Notes under the pieces: model-generated | Told to the model about the DNA's origin: nothing | What the model saw: the letters and a program-made list of their open reading frames with translations, nothing else | Databases searched by the model: none | DNA from: Bacteroidales bacterium | Lineage (GTDB): Bacteria > Bacteroidota > Bacteroidia > Bacteroidales > UBA932 | Length of the DNA: 56,046 nucleotides | Assembly: GCA_016287075.1 (NCBI GenBank) | Contig: JAEEVC010000019.1 | Location: 1 to 56,046 of the forward strand | Reading direction: 5' to 3' | Shown: positions 1-7,905 of the stretch, piece by piece | Position numbering within the stretch: the stretch's first letter is position 1 | How the letters are laid out: every line of letters starts with the position of its first letter | Program-made: the position numbers and the translations under genes

Positions 1-120
1 ACTATATCTGGCTTCAAGCAGGACTATCTGGCTAATAGGAAAACCGATAATATCTATTCATTCAAGGCGTTTTCGCTGTACCACCCGTTTTTAACCCAAT
101 TGGAGTTGGTATCATATTGA
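1..120 (+). CDS. C-terminal end of an unrecognised reading frame (partial)
   Basis: A frame is open from the window edge to a TGA at 118-120 and gives 39 residues. I recognise no family. The stretch is AT-richer than the genes further right, and only the stop is visible, so it may be a genuine gene end, decayed sequence or chance. Nothing else is evident up to the tRNA terminator at 186. Confidence 0.2.
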   Translation, partial: TISGFKQDYLANRKTDNIYSFKAFSLYHPFLTQLELVSY

Positions 121-185
121 ACCTCTTCCCAAGAACGAGTTCCTCTTTACATACGGCTTGAAATCAGATAATTACGGGGAAAAAG

Positions 186-225
186 AAAGCGGACAAAGTG
201 ATTTTTCAACCAATTTGTCCGCTTT
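186..225 (-). terminator. Terminator of the tRNA-Asn transcript
   Basis: A perfect 12-bp inverted repeat (186-197 with 214-225, core GCGGACAAA) begins exactly at the 3' end of the tRNA. Read on the minus strand it is followed by a T-rich run (CTTTCTTTTT), which fits a rho-independent terminator. Confidence 0.75.
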
Positions 226-301
226 GGCTCCCCAGCTAGGACTTGAACCTAGGACCCCCTGATTAACAGTCAGGTGCTCTAACCAACTGAGCTACTGAGG
301 A
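225..301 (-). tRNA. tRNA-Asn (GTT)
   Basis: On the minus strand the sequence folds into a complete cloverleaf. The 7-bp acceptor stem (TCCTCAG with CTGGGGA) contains one T-G pair. The D-arm is GCTC/GAGC, the anticodon loop is CTGTTAA with anticodon GTT, and the T-arm has the TTCAAGT loop. The discriminator is G and CCA is encoded (225-227). Its own promoter lies upstream at 345-375 and a hairpin terminator follows directly. Confidence 0.97.
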
Positions 302-344
302 ATATTTTCCGGTTGGGAACCGGCCCCGATTTGTTTCGGGATTG

Positions 345-375
345 CAAAGGTACATACTTTTTTCGAACTGCCAAA
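345..375 (-). promoter_or_regulatory. Promoter of tRNA-Asn
   Basis: On the minus strand TTTG (372-375), a 19-bp spacer and TACCTTTG (345-352) match the Bacteroidota sigma-ABfr consensus TTTG-N19/20-TAnnTTTG. It reads into the tRNA at 301 and is divergent from the promoter of the gene at 432. Confidence 0.75.
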
Positions 376-395
376 TTTTTCGGGGATTTTTTTGC

Positions 396-403
396 TATCT
401 TTG
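396..403 (+). promoter_or_regulatory. -7 box upstream of the HU-like gene
   Basis: TATCTTTG matches the Bacteroidota -7 consensus TAnnTTTG and lies 28 bp before the ATG at 432. I do not see a clear -33 TTTG at the normal spacing; only a T-run is present there. Confidence 0.5.
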
Positions 404-431
404 TGTCTGCAACCAGAATTTGGATCCCTGT

Positions 432-1565
432 ATGGATATCGACCTTTTGTCCAAGATGGTGCGTGAGACCATTCTCGACCATGATGCCGTGACGCTGCCC
501 GGCATCGGATCTTTCATGGCGGAAATCGTGCCGTCGATGTTTACCGACAAGGGCTATACCATCCATCCGCCGTACCGCCGCCTGTTCTTTTCGCGGCGGG
601 AGGAAGGGGATACGCTGCTGCGCGACCTGTATGCCGAATCCAACGATATCCCGCTTGCTTCCGCGGACCGGATTGTCCGGGAGTTCCTCGCGGAGATGAA
701 GGAGGTGCTGAAGGAGAAGAAGACCGTCGTTTTCCCGGGGCTGGGCCGCCTCCGTGCGACGAAGGAGAACAATTTCTTCTTCGTGGCGGATGAGGACCTG
801 GACATCTATCCCGCCGGTTTCGGCCTGAAGCCGGTTTCCCTCAAGACGCACCAGGAGACGGACGAGGAGGTATCGGAGATGGTCGCCGGCCTGGCCGGAA
901 TCCTTTCGGAACCTATTGATACAGCGACGGCTACCCCTGCTGGCGCTTCGGCCGTAACAACCACGGCTCCCGCACCTGCGGCGGTCGCCCCTGCGGCTTC
1001 ACCAGCATCCGCCCCTGCGGCGGTCGCTCCTGCGGCTTCACCTGCATCCGCCCCCGTGGCGGTCGCTCCTGTGGCCCCTGCCTCCTCCGCTCCGGATGTC
1101 CCCACGGCTGCACAGGAGGCGCCATCCGTGGAACCTGTAGCGCCAGCCCCCGTCCCCCCTGCCTCCCCGGCCCCCGCAACCCCGGCCCCGGAGACTACTG
1201 CGGTTCCCGCAGCAGCCGCCCCCGAGGCCTCCACGGCCCCTGACGGGCCGGTGGATCCGTGGGCGCATCTGCGGAAGCATGAGGAGCCGGAGAACTGGCG
1301 GGCGGCGCGGGCAGCGCGCCGGGTGGCCCGGCAGGAGGCGAAGGAAAAGGAGCGGGAGGCAAAAGCCACGGTCCCGGCGGCAGCCACGGCCCCGAAGCGG
1401 CGCTCCGGCTGGAGGCGGCTGCTCGTGGCACTGGCCATCCTTGCGGCCATAGCGCTTGTCCTTCTCGTTGCATATGTGGTGGTAGCGCGCCTCGCGCCGG
1501 ATTTCGTGGACCGGTTCCTGTATTCGGCCGAGGAGTTGGAGTTCATCCGGGAAGCTTATGAATGA
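432..1565 (+). CDS. HU/CCDC81-type DNA-binding-like protein with Pro/Ala-rich linker and C-terminal membrane segment
   Basis: Two HU-like modules are visible at about residues 1-70 and 75-140. They have the typical TLPGIGSF and VVFPGLGRL turns of the CCDC81/bacterial HU family that in Bacteroidota is usually tethered to the envelope. A 150-residue Ala/Pro/Val-rich linker follows, then a basic stretch, one transmembrane segment at about 330-351 and a short acidic tail of 26 residues. I chose the ATG at 432 because it follows a -7 box and starts the conserved domain; an in-frame ATG at 342 lies upstream of that box. The usual C-terminal SPOR domain is not seen. The stop overlaps the next start by 8 bp, so the genes are probably co-translated. 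The exact role is unknown; a nucleoid or cell-wall attachment function is inference. Confidence 0.8.
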   Translation: MDIDLLSKMVRETILDHDAVTLPGIGSFMAEIVPSMFTDKGYTIHPPYRRLFFSRREEGDTLLRDLYAESNDIPLASADRIVREFLAEMKEVLKEKKTVVFPGLGRLRATKENNFFFVADEDLDIYPAGFGLKPVSLKTHQETDEEVSEMVAGLAGILSEPIDTATATPAGASAVTTTAPAPAAVAPAASPASAPAAVAPAASPASAPVAVAPVAPASSAPDVPTAAQEAPSVEPVAPAPVPPASPAPATPAPETTAVPAAAAPEASTAPDGPVDPWAHLRKHEEPENWRAARAARRVARQEAKEKEREAKATVPAAATAPKRRSGWRRLLVALAILAAIALVLLVAYVVVARLAPDFVDRFLYSAEELEFIREAYE

Positions 1566-2310
1566 AGTGATTCGGGAAGGATACCGGTTCAGGCAGCGCC
1601 TGACCGTTCCCTGTTATGATACGGATGCGGCCTTCTGCCTGAAGCCGGCCGCTTTCATGGACATGGCCCAGGAAATCGCCTACTGGGCAGCGGAGGAACT
1701 GGGCTTCGGTTACGACGCCCTGCAGGAACACCGGACGGCCTGGGTGCTGTCCCGGATGCATTTCCATTTCACCCGCGCCCCGAAATGGCGCGAGCAGGTG
1801 GACCTCCTGACCTGGCACAAGGGCTCCGACGGGCTGTTTTTCCTCCGGGATTTCCTCCTCCGCACGCCGGAGGGGGAGCCGCTGGCGGAATGCACCAGTT
1901 CCTGGCTGGTCCTGGATGTGGCCACGCGCCATCTCGTCCGTCCCGAGGCCCTCGTCGACCTGCTCCAGGTCGATCCCGGGACCGTGGAAAGCGCCATCGC
2001 CGAGCCTGCGCCGAAGATCCTCTTCCCGCGGGATGCGGAGCCCGAGCCGGCGGGGGAGCATACGGTGGCCTATTCCGATCTCGACATCATCGGCCATACG
2101 AACAACGCCCGCTATGTGGTATGGGCGATGGATGCCCTCCCGTACGGGCGCGTGTCATCCTGCCGCGTCCGGGACGTATTTATCAATTTCAACAAGGAGA
2201 CCGTCCCCGGCGAGACCGTCGCCCTCAGCCGGACCTGCCGGGAGGACGCCTGCTATGTCGAAGGCAAGGTCGAAGGCAAGTCCGTCTTCACCGCCAAGTT
2301 CGTGTTCTGA
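1558..2310 (+). CDS. Acyl-[acyl-carrier-protein] thioesterase
   Basis: The 250-residue protein has the double-hotdog layout of the FatA/FatB-like acyl-ACP thioesterase family, which releases fatty acids from ACP in the cytoplasm. The first hotdog begins with a YDTDAAF stretch near residue 20. The second carries DIIGHTNNARY at about 176-186, where the family has its catalytic Asp/Asn region. Length fits bacterial members. It starts inside the end of the HU-like gene (ATGAATGA overlap) and is followed after 1 bp by the Nudix gene. Chain-length specificity cannot be read from sequence. Confidence 0.88.
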   Translation: MNEVIREGYRFRQRLTVPCYDTDAAFCLKPAAFMDMAQEIAYWAAEELGFGYDALQEHRTAWVLSRMHFHFTRAPKWREQVDLLTWHKGSDGLFFLRDFLLRTPEGEPLAECTSSWLVLDVATRHLVRPEALVDLLQVDPGTVESAIAEPAPKILFPRDAEPEPAGEHTVAYSDLDIIGHTNNARYVVWAMDALPYGRVSSCRVRDVFINFNKETVPGETVALSRTCREDACYVEGKVEGKSVFTAKFVF

Positions 2311-2311
2311 T

Positions 2312-2902
2312 ATGTTCGACCTCCTGTACCCTTCCGATCCCGCACCGCGCCTGCCGCGGCCCACTTTTTCGAATCCGGGAATACAAACCGTTGAGGCAGA
2401 GGAACTTCTCCCGATCATTGAGCCCGGCGGCCTGGTCATCGGACAGGCGACGCGCTCCTATTGCCACAGCGGTTCCAAGCTCCTCCATCCGGTCGTCCAT
2501 CTCCATCTGGTCGACCGCGAGGGCCGCATCTACCTCCAGAAACGCGCGGACACGAAAGACCTCCTGCCCGGTTACTGGGACACGGCCGTCGGCGGCCATG
2601 TCTCCTACGGCGAGTCCATCCTGGAGGCGCTCTACCGCGAAACGGGCGAGGAACTGGGCCTGACCGCGTTCAACCCCGTTTTCCTGGAGGCCTACCGCTG
2701 GGAGACCGCGCGGGACAACGAGTTCGTCTGCGTCTTCGCCGCCGTCGGCCACCCCGTCCTCGATCCCGATCCGGCCGAGGTGTCGGACGGCCGCTGGTGG
2801 ACCCAGGAAGAGATCGACGCCGCCGTCGGGAAGGACATCCTGACGCCCAACTTCGCGCACGAATTCGGGCGCATCCGTGACCGGCTCGCCGCCCTGCTGT
2901 AG
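2312..2902 (+). CDS. Nudix hydrolase
   Basis: The 196-residue protein contains a complete Nudix box from G95 to L117, with E101, R109, E110, E113, E114 and G116 in the G-x5-E-x7-RE-x2-EE-x-G pattern. It therefore should hydrolyse a nucleoside-diphosphate-linked or similar pyrophosphate substrate using Mg2+. The surrounding sequence (LQKRADTKDLLPGYWD just before the box) resembles the isopentenyl-diphosphate-isomerase-like/YfcD branch. The ATG at 2312 lies 1 bp after the thioesterase stop; the frame is open further upstream, but inside the thioesterase. The substrate is unknown. Confidence 0.88.
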   Translation: MFDLLYPSDPAPRLPRPTFSNPGIQTVEAEELLPIIEPGGLVIGQATRSYCHSGSKLLHPVVHLHLVDREGRIYLQKRADTKDLLPGYWDTAVGGHVSYGESILEALYRETGEELGLTAFNPVFLEAYRWETARDNEFVCVFAAVGHPVLDPDPAEVSDGRWWTQEEIDAAVGKDILTPNFAHEFGRIRDRLAALL

Positions 2903-2909
2903 CGGGCGC

Positions 2910-2940
2910 TTGCGGAAATCCGGATTTTGGCGTAACTTTA
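2910..2940 (+). promoter_or_regulatory. Promoter of the SpoIID-fusion/AmpG/NamZ operon
   Basis: TTG (2910-2912), a 20-bp spacer and TAACTTTA (2933-2940, one mismatch to TAnnTTTG) lie directly before the ATG at 2948. The -7 box ends 7 bp before the start, so the mRNA would have almost no leader. Confidence 0.55.
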
Positions 2941-2947
2941 CGGGGTT

Positions 2948-5299
2948 ATGACCATGGATATCGACAAGTTCGTCCACGACCAGCTTTCCGTGTGGCCGGA
3001 GGCCGCCCGGAATTTCCGCGCCCTGAAGGCGACGCAGACCCGCCAGATGCCCGTCGGCGGGCTGAACGTGACCCTCCAGTTCAACCCGGGCCGGATCTCG
3101 TCCTCCACGGCGGAAATCGACGAGGAGACCCTCCGCAGCCGCTCCTGTTTCCTCTGTCACCGGCCCGACTGCCAGCATGCCATCCGTTTCGAGGGCCGAA
3201 AGGGCCGGAAATACGACATCCTGACCAATCTTTTCCCGATTTTCCCGAACCACCTGGTCATCGGCGCGGAGGCCCATGTGCCCCAGTCCATCTGGCACCG
3301 CTACGTGGACATGCTCGACCTCGCCGAAGCCCTGGACGGCTATATCGTGTACTATAACGGTCCGGTCGCCGGTGCCTCCGCGCCGGACCACATGCACTTC
3401 CAGGCCTGTCCCAGGGGCTATCTCCCCCTGGAGCGCGCCGTGGACCGCCTCCTCCATCTCATCTCCGCGGCCCAGCCCGACGCCGGTGTCCCGAACAAGT
3501 CGGAGACGGTCGCCGTCCCGGCCGGAATCGCGGGCGACATTGCCTACATCGCCTCGGTACAGGACGCCCAGCTGTTCCATTATAAGCATTTTACGCGCGG
3601 GGTATTCGCCCTCCGGGCCCGGACGAAGAAGTCCATGGCGAAGATGTTCTACCGCCTCCTGGACTGCGCCCCCTTCCTCGGGGACGAGAAGGAACCGCGC
3701 TTCAACGCCTTCACGTATTTCGCGGAAGGGGAGTACCGCTCCTTCGTCATCTGCCGGAGCGAACTCCGCTCCCACCATTATTATGCGACGGGGGCGGAAC
3801 ACTATACCATCAGCCCCGGTGCCGTGGAGATGGCCGGCTATTTCATCACGCCGGATGCGGATGACTTCCGCAAGGCTGATTCCCAGGCGCTTACGGAGAT
3901 TCTCGACGAGGTTTCCATCTCCCCGGAGGTGGAGGAACGCCTGCTCTGGCGCCTCGTCCGCACCCAGCCGCGCCTGGAGGTCGGCATCCTCTCCGGCGCG
4001 GAGATTGTCTTCGAGATCATCTCCGACGGCGCAGGCCCCCAGAAGGTCTCCTACCGTGAGGGCAAGATCGATTACAACGGCGCCCTCTACGACGAGCTCT
4101 GCTTCGAGGCGCCGACCATTTCCACCCTCTTCGCCGAGCCGTCCTTCATCCTCTACGGGGTGACGATCGGCATCGATTTCCACTGGCAGCGCCAGCAGGA
4201 CCAGACCTTTGCCGGCACCCTGAAATTCATCGCCGCAAACGGGAAGGTCACCGCGGTCAACGTCATCGGCGTCGAGGATTACCTCCTCAGCGTCATCTCC
4301 TCGGAAATGCGCGCCTCGGCCAGCCTGGAGTTCCTCAAGGCCCATGCGGTCATCTCCCGCTCCTGGGTGATGTCCCAGATGGCCCACCGCCGGCAGAAGG
4401 CGGACGGCGGCCTGCCGTTCGAAGGCAACGACGTCCCGTCGCTGGTGACCTGGCTGGATGCCCGGAACCATCCCGCTGCGGAGGAACCGGGCGGTATCCT
4501 GCGGCAGGTCAAGTGGTTCGACCACGACGACCACAAGTTTTTCGACGTCTGCGCCGACGACCACTGCCAGCGCTACCAGGGTCTTACGAATGCCGTCGGC
4601 GAGGCCGTCCGGGCGGCGGTCGACGAGACCTGGGGCAAGGTGATGGTCTCCGGCGGGGAGATTGTCGATGCCCGCTTCTCCAAATGCTGCGGCGGGGTCA
4701 TGGAGCGCTTCTCCACCTGCTGGGAGGACCGGGACTATCCCTATCTCGCCGCCCGCCGCGACGCCCCGGAAGAGGGGGATTTCCCCGACCTGACGGGGGA
4801 GGATGCGGCGGCGGAATGGATCCACGGTACCCCCGACGCCTTCTGCAATACCCGCGACAGGGCCATCCTTTCGCAGGTGCTGAACGATTACGACCTGGAA
4901 ACCGAGCATTTCTTCCGCTGGGAGGAGCGCGTCCCGGTCGCCGTGCTGTCGGAGCGGATTTCCCGCCGGAGCGGCCATGACATCGGGACGCTCCAGGCGC
5001 TCGTCCCGCTGGAGCGCGGCTCCTCCGGGCGGATCAAGCGCCTCCGGATTGTCGGCTCCAAGCTGACGATGGAAGTGGGGAAGGAATTGATGATCAGGCG
5101 GTATCTCTCCGAATCGCACTTGTACAGCTCCGCTTTTACCGTGGCCTTCGAGGGGGACGACGTCGTCCTCCGCGGCGCCGGCTGGGGCCATGGCGTGGGC
5201 CTCTGCCAGATCGGCGCCGCCGTGATGGCATCGAAAGGATACCGGTATGACGAGATCCTCCGCCACTATTACCCCGGACACGAACTGATTACCCGATAA
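2948..5299 (+). CDS. DUF4922 (GalT/HIT-like) and SpoIID/LytB fusion protein
   Basis: 783 residues. The N-terminal half (about 1-300) matches the DUF4922 type. It has CFLC at 67-70 followed by another Cys, and HMHFQ at 148-152, the H-x-H-x-Q arrangement of GalT-like nucleotidyltransferases and phosphorylases. The C-terminal half (about 400-780) is a SpoIID/LytB domain: SVISSEM with the candidate catalytic Glu453, the conserved EFLKAHAVISRSW helix, paired cysteines (CADDHC, KCCGG) and GWGHGVGLCQ at 745-754. SpoIID proteins cleave glycan strands and normally act outside the cytoplasm. Here the first 40 residues contain no signal peptide or membrane helix. The start could also be the ATG two codons on, at 2954. 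The next genes encode an AmpG-like importer (4 bp away) and NamZ, which suggests processing of imported muropeptides. The combined activity is unproven. Confidence 0.85.
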   Translation: MTMDIDKFVHDQLSVWPEAARNFRALKATQTRQMPVGGLNVTLQFNPGRISSSTAEIDEETLRSRSCFLCHRPDCQHAIRFEGRKGRKYDILTNLFPIFPNHLVIGAEAHVPQSIWHRYVDMLDLAEALDGYIVYYNGPVAGASAPDHMHFQACPRGYLPLERAVDRLLHLISAAQPDAGVPNKSETVAVPAGIAGDIAYIASVQDAQLFHYKHFTRGVFALRARTKKSMAKMFYRLLDCAPFLGDEKEPRFNAFTYFAEGEYRSFVICRSELRSHHYYATGAEHYTISPGAVEMAGYFITPDADDFRKADSQALTEILDEVSISPEVEERLLWRLVRTQPRLEVGILSGAEIVFEIISDGAGPQKVSYREGKIDYNGALYDELCFEAPTISTLFAEPSFILYGVTIGIDFHWQRQQDQTFAGTLKFIAANGKVTAVNVIGVEDYLLSVISSEMRASASLEFLKAHAVISRSWVMSQMAHRRQKADGGLPFEGNDVPSLVTWLDARNHPAAEEPGGILRQVKWFDHDDHKFFDVCADDHCQRYQGLTNAVGEAVRAAVDETWGKVMVSGGEIVDARFSKCCGGVMERFSTCWEDRDYPYLAARRDAPEEGDFPDLTGEDAAAEWIHGTPDAFCNTRDRAILSQVLNDYDLETEHFFRWEERVPVAVLSERISRRSGHDIGTLQALVPLERGSSGRIKRLRIVGSKLTMEVGKELMIRRYLSESHLYSSAFTVAFEGDDVVLRGAGWGHGVGLCQIGAAVMASKGYRYDEILRHYYPGHELITR

Positions 5300-5303
5300 T
5301 TCT

Positions 5304-6599
5304 ATGGACATCCGCACGAAACGGTCCCCCTGGGCCTGGATCCCCACCGTCTATCTGGCGGAGGGCCTGCCGAATATCGTCGTGACCGGCGTCTCGGTGG
5401 TCATCCTCCTGCAGATGGGCCTGACCAACACCCAGATCGCCCTTTATACCAGCTGGCTCCAGCTTCCCTGGATCGTGAAGCCGCTCTGGAGCCCCTTCGT
5501 GGACATCGTCAAGACCAAGCGCTGGTGGGTCATCGCGATGCAGATGCTGCTCGGGGCCGCCTTCGCCGGCGTCGCTTTCACCATCGGCACGTCGGCCTGG
5601 TTCCAGTGGATGATGTTCTTCCTCTTCCTGATGGGCTTCTCCAGCGCGACGCACGACATCGCGGCGGACGGCTACTACATGATCGAGCTGGATCCCCACG
5701 GGCAGTCCTTCTTCGTCGGCATCCGCAACACCGTTTACCGCCTGGCGGTCATCTTCGGCAACGGCGTGCTCGTCCCCGTCGCCGGCCTGATCCAGAAGGC
5801 CTCCGGCGGCCGGGTCGCCTTCAGCTGGAGCCTCATCTTCTTCGGCCTCGCCGGGCTTTTCCTCGCCATGGCGCTCTATCACAGGTTCTTCCTGCCGAAG
5901 AGTGCGGGAGACCAGCCCCGGGACCTGTCCTTCCATGAAACCGGGAAAATGCTCTGGAAGAGCCTTTCTACCTTCTTCACCAAGGTTCCGCTGAAGAAGA
6001 CCGTCGTCGTCCTGCTGTTCCTGCTGCTGTTCCGTTTTCCCGAGGCGCTGCTGGCCAAGATGGGACCGACATTCCTGCTCCGGCCCGCCTCCGAGGGCGG
6101 CCTCGGCCTGACGGCGGAGCAGTACGGCCTCGCCTACGGGACCATCGGCGTCGTCGGCCTCCTGCTCGGCGGGATCCTCGGCGGGTTCGCCGCCAGCCGC
6201 CACGGACTGAAGAAGTGGCTCTGGCCCATGGTGCTGGCGCTGACCCTGCCGGACATCGTCTATGTGTACATGAGCACGGCGTTCCCGACCGACATGACGG
6301 TCATCACCGCCTGCATCTTCATCGAGCAGCTCGGCTACGGCTTCGGTTTCACCGCCCTGACCCTGTACATGCTGTATTTCAGCGCGGGCGAGTTCAAGAC
6401 CTCCCATTATTCCATCTGCACGGGCATCACCTACCTCGGCCTGATGCTGCCGGGGATGTTCTCCGGCGCCCTCGCCGACCACCTGGGCTACCGGCGCTTC
6501 TTCATCGTGGTAATGGTCCTCTGCCTCATCACCTTCCTTGTCGCGGCGCTCGTGGACATCGATCCGGAATTCGGTAAGAAACAAACAGAAACAGAATGA
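5304..6599 (+). CDS. MFS transporter, AmpG-like muropeptide permease candidate
   Basis: 431 residues with about 12 hydrophobic segments and a charged central loop (near 200-220) between two six-helix halves, as in the major facilitator superfamily. The N-terminus WAWIPTVYLAEGLPNIV and the LYTSWLQLPWIVKPLWSP segment resemble the AmpG/PAT branch that imports anhydro-muropeptides or acetyl-CoA. It lies 4 bp after the SpoIID fusion and overlaps the NamZ-like gene by 4 bp, so muropeptide or muramic-acid sugar uptake is the most reasonable role. Substrate specificity is inference from context. Confidence 0.8.
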   Translation: MDIRTKRSPWAWIPTVYLAEGLPNIVVTGVSVVILLQMGLTNTQIALYTSWLQLPWIVKPLWSPFVDIVKTKRWWVIAMQMLLGAAFAGVAFTIGTSAWFQWMMFFLFLMGFSSATHDIAADGYYMIELDPHGQSFFVGIRNTVYRLAVIFGNGVLVPVAGLIQKASGGRVAFSWSLIFFGLAGLFLAMALYHRFFLPKSAGDQPRDLSFHETGKMLWKSLSTFFTKVPLKKTVVVLLFLLLFRFPEALLAKMGPTFLLRPASEGGLGLTAEQYGLAYGTIGVVGLLLGGILGGFAASRHGLKKWLWPMVLALTLPDIVYVYMSTAFPTDMTVITACIFIEQLGYGFGFTALTLYMLYFSAGEFKTSHYSICTGITYLGLMLPGMFSGALADHLGYRRFFIVVMVLCLITFLVAALVDIDPEFGKKQTETE

Positions 6600-7888
6600 T
6601 ACAGAAGAAGTTCCATCTTTCTGTGGGCGCCTTTCTCCTGGCCGTCCTCGCCGGTATGCCGGCCTTCGGCCAGCCGTATGCCCTCCCCGACCTCCATGGC
6701 GCCGTCCGTCCGGGCATCGAGGTGCTCGAAAGCCGGGGCTTCCCCGGCCTCGCCGGCAAGCGGGTCGGCCTGGTGACCAACCCGAGCGGCGTCGACCGGC
6801 AGCTCCGCTCCACGATCGACATCCTTTACGCGGCGCCGGAAGTGAATCTCGTTGCCCTCTATGGCCCTGAACACGGGGTACGCGGCGACGTGTATGCCGG
6901 GGGCGCGGTCTCGGACGGCCGGGATCCCAGGACAGGCCTTCCCGTCCATTCCCTCTATGGAAAGACCCGGAAACCCTCGCCGGAGATGCTCAGGGACGTC
7001 GATATCATGGTCTATGACATCCAGGACGTCGGCACCCGGTCCTATACCTTCATTTCCACGCTCGGGCTCGTCATGCGTGCGTGTGCGGAGGAGGGGATCG
7101 AGGTGATGGTCCTCGACCGCCCCAACCCGCTCGGCGGGAACAAGGTCGAGGGATGCTGCGTGGAGCCCGGTTTCCATTCCTTCGTCGGCGAGTTCAGCAT
7201 CCCGTATGTCTATGGGCTGACCGTCGGTGAACTGGCCGTCCTGATCAATGAGGAGGGCCTGAACCGCGGCGAGACGGGGGATGAAAAGCCCCTGTCCTGC
7301 CGGCTGACCGTCATTCCGATGGAAGGATGGACCCGGGACATGACCTACCGGGACACCCGCCTTCCCTGGATCCTCCCGTCCCCGAACATCCCCTCCATGG
7401 AGTCGGCCGTCGGTTACCCTTCCGCGGGCATTGCGGGGGAATTCCAGGATTACCTGAACATCGGCGTCGGCTACACGCTCCCGTTCGGGACGTTCGCCGC
7501 CGCCTGGATCGATGCGGACGCGCTCAAGGAACGGCTGGACAGCTACCGGATTCCGGGCACCGCCTTCCGGACCATCCATTACAAGCCCATCTCCGGTTCC
7601 GCCTCCGGCGTGCTGCTCCACGGGGTCCAGTATTTCTATACGGATTATGAAGCCGCCACCCTCACCCTGACCCAGTTTTATGTGATGCAGGCGGTCCAGG
7701 AACTGTATCCGGAGCACAATCCTTTCGCCGGTTCGAAGCGTCTTCGGATGTTCGATATCGTTTGTGGTACGGATTATGTAAGAGAGAGTTTCGGAAAGCG
7801 GCTGAAGGTCACCGACATCGAGACCTACTGGTCCAAGGACGTCGAAGACTTCCGCAGGCTTTCCCGCAAATATTATTTATACAGATAA
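6596..7888 (+). CDS. namZ: DUF1343/NamZ-type exo-beta-N-acetylmuramidase
   Basis: 430 residues with an N-terminal signal peptide (hydrophobic run about 9-20, AFGQ near 23), so it is exported to the periplasm or beyond. Family motifs of the DUF1343/NamZ group are present: GLVTNPSGVD, ALYGPEHGVRGD, VYDIQDVGTRSY and VLDRPNPLGG. Characterised NamZ enzymes remove MurNAc from non-reducing ends of peptidoglycan fragments. The start overlaps the permease stop (ATGA), and the SpoIID fusion precedes both, which makes a three-gene wall-turnover operon. Only the family assignment is seen directly; activity is by homology. Confidence 0.88.
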   Translation: MIQKKFHLSVGAFLLAVLAGMPAFGQPYALPDLHGAVRPGIEVLESRGFPGLAGKRVGLVTNPSGVDRQLRSTIDILYAAPEVNLVALYGPEHGVRGDVYAGGAVSDGRDPRTGLPVHSLYGKTRKPSPEMLRDVDIMVYDIQDVGTRSYTFISTLGLVMRACAEEGIEVMVLDRPNPLGGNKVEGCCVEPGFHSFVGEFSIPYVYGLTVGELAVLINEEGLNRGETGDEKPLSCRLTVIPMEGWTRDMTYRDTRLPWILPSPNIPSMESAVGYPSAGIAGEFQDYLNIGVGYTLPFGTFAAAWIDADALKERLDSYRIPGTAFRTIHYKPISGSASGVLLHGVQYFYTDYEAATLTLTQFYVMQAVQELYPEHNPFAGSKRLRMFDIVCGTDYVRESFGKRLKVTDIETYWSKDVEDFRRLSRKYYLYR

Positions 7889-7905
7889 CTTAAAACGAGA
7901 TTGTC

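Noticed and set aside
89..260. Open frame running into the tRNA antisense (ending near 260)
   Set aside because: It crosses the terminator hairpin and the tRNA, has no start with a ribosome site, and its C-terminal part is only the reverse complement of the tRNA.
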